From the NCBI GenBank assembly GCA_002385745.1, contig DGEC01000107.1, forward strand, positions 1-8,481: a DNA stretch of 8,481 nucleotides. Direction: 5' to 3'. Below, one piece after another: positions 6,649 to 8,481 of the stretch. Numbering within the stretch: the first letter of the stretch is position 1; the number at the start of each line of letters is the position of its first letter. The notes beneath the pieces are model-generated. The model made no database searches, was not told where the DNA came from, and saw only the letters and a list, made by a program, of their open reading frames with translations. The position numbers and the translations under genes are program-made. This stretch comes from Firmicutes bacterium UBA3936 (GTDB lineage Bacteria; Bacillota; Dethiobacteria; Dethiobacterales; Dethiobacteraceae).

Positions 6649-7263
6649 GTGGCACGTTCCGGTTTGCTAATTGTTATTTCGGGGCCTTCCGGTGCTGGCA
6701 AGGGTACGGTGTGCAAGGCACTTCTGGAAAAAAAATCTGATTTGCTTCTTTCTATTTCCAAAACTACCCGCAAACCCCGCGCCGGTGAAAAGGACGGGGT
6801 TAACTATTTTTTTGTTACAGACTCTGAATTTATGGAGGCCGTCAGGGAAGGAGATTTCCTGGAATACGCCTGCGTATATGGCCACAAATACGGGACACCG
6901 CGCAGCTATGTGGAGGAAAAGCTGGCGGAGGGGTATGATGTTATTCTTGAAATTGACCCGCAGGGCGCTCTGCAGGTCATGAAGGTATATCCCAATGCTG
7001 TTTTTATTTTTCTTATACCGCCTTCCTGGGCGGAATTATGCAGGCGTATAGAAAAGCGTGGCACGGAAAGCAAAGAAAATATGAAAAAACGCCTGACAGC
7101 CGCCGTAAGCGAGCTAAAACAGGCACATAAATATGGATATATAGTTGTTAATGACAGCGTGGAAGAAGCCAGTAAACGCATAATTTCCATTATCGAAGCG
7201 GAAAAACTGCGGGCTTTCAGGAATGCTGATTTCATAAATGCAGTAATTAAAGAAGGAGGTTAA
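6649..7263 (+). CDS. gmk: Guanylate kinase
   Basis: Gmk phosphorylates GMP (and dGMP) with ATP to GDP in the cytoplasm, an essential step of guanine nucleotide supply. In Firmicutes the enzyme is inhibited by (p)ppGpp. The protein has 204 residues, the usual size. The P-loop G-P-S-G-A-G-K-G-T spans 12-20. GMP-binding elements include S37, T-T-R at 39-41, Y53 in V-N-Y-F-F, E72 in F-L-E-Y and the E-I-D-P-Q-G-A motif at 101-107, where the fourth position, often Val, is Pro. The lid segment has R-G-T-E-S at 137-141 and the C-terminal Y-I-V-V-N-D at 164-169. The start is GTG at 6649, six bases after GGAGG (6638-6642), giving the normal short M-A-R-S-G-L-L N-terminus. The gene lies 19 bases after remA and two bases before rpoZ, so it is surely co-transcribed with both. 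Confidence 0.96.
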   Translation: MARSGLLIVISGPSGAGKGTVCKALLEKKSDLLLSISKTTRKPRAGEKDGVNYFFVTDSEFMEAVREGDFLEYACVYGHKYGTPRSYVEEKLAEGYDVILEIDPQGALQVMKVYPNAVFIFLIPPSWAELCRRIEKRGTESKENMKKRLTAAVSELKQAHKYGYIVVNDSVEEASKRIISIIEAEKLRAFRNADFINAVIKEGG

Positions 7264-7265
7264 AA

Positions 7266-7463
7266 GTGATTTACCCTTCTATTGATAAACTGTTAAAAAA
7301 AGCAGACAGCAAATATACGCTTGTTATTGCCGCTGCAAAGCGTGCCCGCATGTTAAATGAAGGGGCACAAAAACTTGTCGAATCAAAATCAAAAAAAGAT
7401 GTTTCCATAGCCCTTGAGGAAATATCGGCGGGGAAGATAGGCTTTGAACAGGTAAAAAAATAA
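7266..7463 (+). CDS. rpoZ: DNA-directed RNA polymerase omega subunit
   Basis: Omega wraps around the C-terminal part of beta-prime and helps assemble and stabilise RNA polymerase. The 65-residue protein has the conserved N-terminal S-I-D-K-L-L-K-K-A-D-S-K-Y-T-L-V (5-20), then A-A-K-R-A-R (23-28) and the C-terminal A-L-E-E-I-S-A-G-K-I (49-58), matching the short Firmicutes form. The start is GTG at 7266. Its ribosome binding site AAGGAGGT (7253-7260) lies inside the last codons of gmk, whose stop is only two bases before the GTG, so translation of the two is very probably coupled. The usual downstream partner coaBC is not here: a terminator follows at once. Confidence 0.93.
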   Translation: MIYPSIDKLLKKADSKYTLVIAAAKRARMLNEGAQKLVESKSKKDVSIALEEISAGKIGFEQVKK

Positions 7464-7492
7464 AAGTTTGGCAGCCAGCAAGCACATACTGG

Positions 7493-7536
7493 CGGTAAAA
7501 CGCTGGAAGGCGGCAGACATCTGCCGCCTTTTACCG
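7493..7536 (+). terminator. Strong intrinsic terminator after rpoZ, with extended stem
   Basis: AAGGCGGCAGA (7507-7517) pairs perfectly with TCTGCCGCCTT (7520-7530), leaving only a two-base centre, and T7529-T7532 follow. An outer repeat, CGGTAAAA (7493-7500) against TTTTACCG (7529-7536), is also perfect and could extend the structure around an unpaired 5' segment. The outer pairing uses the T run, so it would compete with release of the RNA. The hairpin ends the yicC-rpoZ group and, read from the other strand, may also stop transcription of the SpoIIM-family gene, although its T run there is interrupted. Confidence 0.8.
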
Positions 7537-7595
7537 GTTTAAGATATTAACATAGCAGTCATAGTCATGCAGCTGGTAAAAATATTTCAGGGGGT

Positions 7596-8201
7596 TTAAA
7601 AAAGCAGGCTTATCACAAAGGGAGTAATAAACACTTCCACTGCCGCGGCAATCAGGAGCAGCAGGATAATAAATGGCAGGGATGTGCCAATTTCGGAAAA
7701 AACTGCCCGCAGGGAAGTAAAGCGAGACAAGCCCGGCAGGGGGAAAATCAGGTGGTAGCCAAGCTTTAACCCTAAAGCAACAGCAAGAAAGAAGGCAGGG
7801 AGTTCAAAAATGCCGTGCGGAAGAATTCCGGCAGCCATAAAGGGCAGCGGCGAAATTCCGCTTTCGGAGAACTTAAAAGCAAGCAAACCCAGGGCAGACC
7901 CGTTTGCAAGCGCGGAAAACAGCGGAGGAAGGCCGACTATAATGCCTAGATACATCACATAAAGGACTGACATCAGATTATGGAAAAAAAGAATGACTGT
8001 GCCTGCGAACTGTGAACCGCTGAAAACATTTTCACCAAGTTCTTCCAGGACGGTAAGAAAGCTTTCTTCTAACATTTTCAGTATCTCCGGATCCTGCTGC
8101 AGCGCTGCATAAGACAGTATAAAACCACCGATAAAAAAAAGAACTGCCAGCAAAAGCCAGGAACGATTCTCCTTAATAACCGCTGCAAATCTGTTTACCA
8201 T
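7596..8201 (-). CDS. SpoIIM/DUF95-family integral membrane protein
   Basis: SpoIIM of B. subtilis is part of the SpoIID-SpoIIM-SpoIIP peptidoglycan machine that drives engulfment of the forespore. This 201-residue protein has the family length and layout, with about five membrane helices at roughly 14-34, 66-91, 93-112, 118-146 and 173-197. The hallmark core is present: F-F-H-N-L (72-76), L-G-I-I-V-G-L-P-P (85-93), A-N-G-S-A-L-G (99-105) and L-P-H-G-I-F-E-L-P-A (127-136). AGGAGGT stands eight bases before the ATG, fixing the start at 8201. It faces rpoZ tail to tail and has no SpoIID, SpoIIP or recombinase neighbour here. Its promoter looks vegetative, whereas B. subtilis spoIIM is sigma-E dependent, so this may be a paralogue with a non-sporulation role. 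I therefore give no gene symbol. Confidence 0.85.
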   Translation of the reverse strand: MVNRFAAVIKENRSWLLLAVLFFIGGFILSYAALQQDPEILKMLEESFLTVLEELGENVFSGSQFAGTVILFFHNLMSVLYVMYLGIIVGLPPLFSALANGSALGLLAFKFSESGISPLPFMAAGILPHGIFELPAFFLAVALGLKLGYHLIFPLPGLSRFTSLRAVFSEIGTSLPFIILLLLIAAAVEVFITPFVISLLF

Positions 8202-8222
8202 TTTCTTTTACCTCCTCATTAG

Positions 8223-8251
8223 ATTATACTGCCACGCTGCAGGGCTTGCAA
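8223..8251 (-). promoter_or_regulatory. Near-consensus sigma-A promoter of the SpoIIM-family gene
   Basis: On the minus strand TTGCAA (8251-8246) and a perfect TATAAT (8228-8223) are separated by exactly 17 bases. The transcript would begin near 8216, leaving a leader of about 15 bases that starts almost at the AGGAGGT. The -35 box abuts the presumed edge of the insertion sequence. Confidence 0.75.
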
Positions 8252-8306
8252 GGTTAGTGTAAAATTACTTTAGGTTTTTGGAAGGATAATCTTTTAAGAA
8301 AGCGAA

Positions 8307-8357
8307 GAGGAACCTCACATCGAGATGAATACCCCCAAAAGGAGGCAGAGGTTCCTC
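8307..8357 (+). promoter_or_regulatory. Inverted repeat over the transposase translation start region
   Basis: GAGGAACCTC (8307-8316) and GAGGTTCCTC (8348-8357) are exact reverse complements, and the second arm ends directly at the ATG (8358). The loop contains the ribosome binding site AAAAGGAGG (8337-8345), itself partly able to pair with CCCCC at 8332-8336. In a transcript carrying both arms the start region would be folded away. Other IS elements are known to use such structures to silence transposase translation from read-through RNA; here that is inference. Confidence 0.55.
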
Positions 8358-8481
8358 ATGGGTGTAGTTCGCTTAGTAGAAGCAAAAGTCCTTTCGGTAA
8401 CTGAGAAGATTTTAAAGGTTTTAGGAGATGGCATTGACTTTCTAAATTTTGAAGCTCAACTGAAAAAAGAGCTGGATAACC
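8358..8481 (+). CDS. Transposase N-terminus, ISLre2/UPF0236-like (partial)
   Basis: Only the first 41 codons are in the window and the frame is open to the edge. The peptide begins MGVVRLVEAK and continues with a helical segment ending D-F-L-N-F-E-A-Q-L-K-K-E-L-D-N. A short helix, then x-F-x-x-F-E-x-x-L-K-x-E-L, is how ISLre2-type (UPF0236) transposases commonly start. The catalytic region lies outside, so the family call rests on this short match. AAGGAGG is 12 bases upstream of the ATG, longer than the five to eight bases of the other genes here, with one arm of the inverted repeat filling the gap. A later start is possible, but no other start codon with a better ribosome binding site is seen nearby. 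Confidence 0.6.
   Translation, partial: MGVVRLVEAKVLSVTEKILKVLGDGIDFLNFEAQLKKELDN

Larger units (their letters stand above)
8255..8481 (+). mobile_element. Left end of an insertion sequence, probably ISLre2/UPF0236 type (cut by the window)
   Basis: The base use becomes more AT-rich and lacks any gene from about 8252, followed by a plus-strand ORF whose start resembles ISLre2 (UPF0236) transposases. The exact left terminus cannot be fixed from one end. A sequence around TTAGTGTAAAATTAC (8254-8268) is a plausible terminal repeat, but the right end and target duplication lie outside the window. The boundary given is approximate. Confidence 0.5.

Noticed and set aside
1..8481. tRNA, rRNA, CRISPR array, riboswitch or prophage genes
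   Set aside because: I saw no regularly spaced repeats, cloverleaf-like sequences, rRNA-like stretches or phage-type genes. Gaps between genes are all under 160 bases and are explained by promoters, terminators and the IS edge.

Overview
This window looks like chromosomal DNA from a low- to mid-GC, endospore-forming Gram-positive bacterium (Firmicutes/Bacillota). The flavour is that of an anaerobic clostridial or Peptococcaceae-type genome, but species and family are inference. The grounds are strong AGGAGG-type ribosome binding sites on nearly every gene, sigma-A-like promoters, a SpoIIM-family protein, RemA, RqcH, and the order rqcH - Ca2+ ATPase - yicC/yloC - remA - gmk - rpoZ. That is the order I recall around yloA-yloB-yloC-remA-gmk-rpoZ in Bacillus subtilis.

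Layout. Positions 1-700 are a small accessory-looking segment. It holds the terminator of a gene beyond the left edge, a 61-residue SPW-like membrane protein on the minus strand, and an unrecognised 98-residue soluble protein on the plus strand. The latter converges on rqcH, with a nested hairpin spanning both stop codons. Positions 681-5297 hold a divergent pair: rqcH (minus; ribosome quality control) and a SERCA-like Ca2+-transporting P-type ATPase (plus). Positions 5304-7532 hold yicC (endoribonuclease), remA (DNA-binding matrix regulator), gmk (GMP kinase) and rpoZ (omega subunit), read rightward. yicC and remA each have a visible promoter, and a strong intrinsic terminator follows rpoZ. 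Positions 7596-8251 hold a SpoIIM/DUF95-family membrane protein on the minus strand with a near-consensus vegetative promoter. From roughly 8255 to the right edge is the start of an insertion sequence, probably ISLre2/UPF0236 type, with a hairpin just before its transposase start.

How it fits together. The core is housekeeping: rescue of stalled ribosomes (RqcH), calcium export, RNA turnover (YicC), matrix-gene regulation (RemA), guanine nucleotide supply (Gmk) and RNA polymerase assembly (omega). gmk and rpoZ are almost certainly translated from one message, because the rpoZ ribosome binding site lies in the last codons of gmk. In B. subtilis the next genes would be coaBC and priA. Here the cluster stops at a terminator and is followed by an opposed gene and a mobile element, so conserved synteny breaks at this point.

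I see no convincing undescribed multi-gene system. The points most worth a second look are the sigma-A-type promoter of the SpoIIM paralogue next to the IS edge, the hairpin over the transposase start, the orphan 98-residue gene, and the shared TTGC-type -35 boxes.
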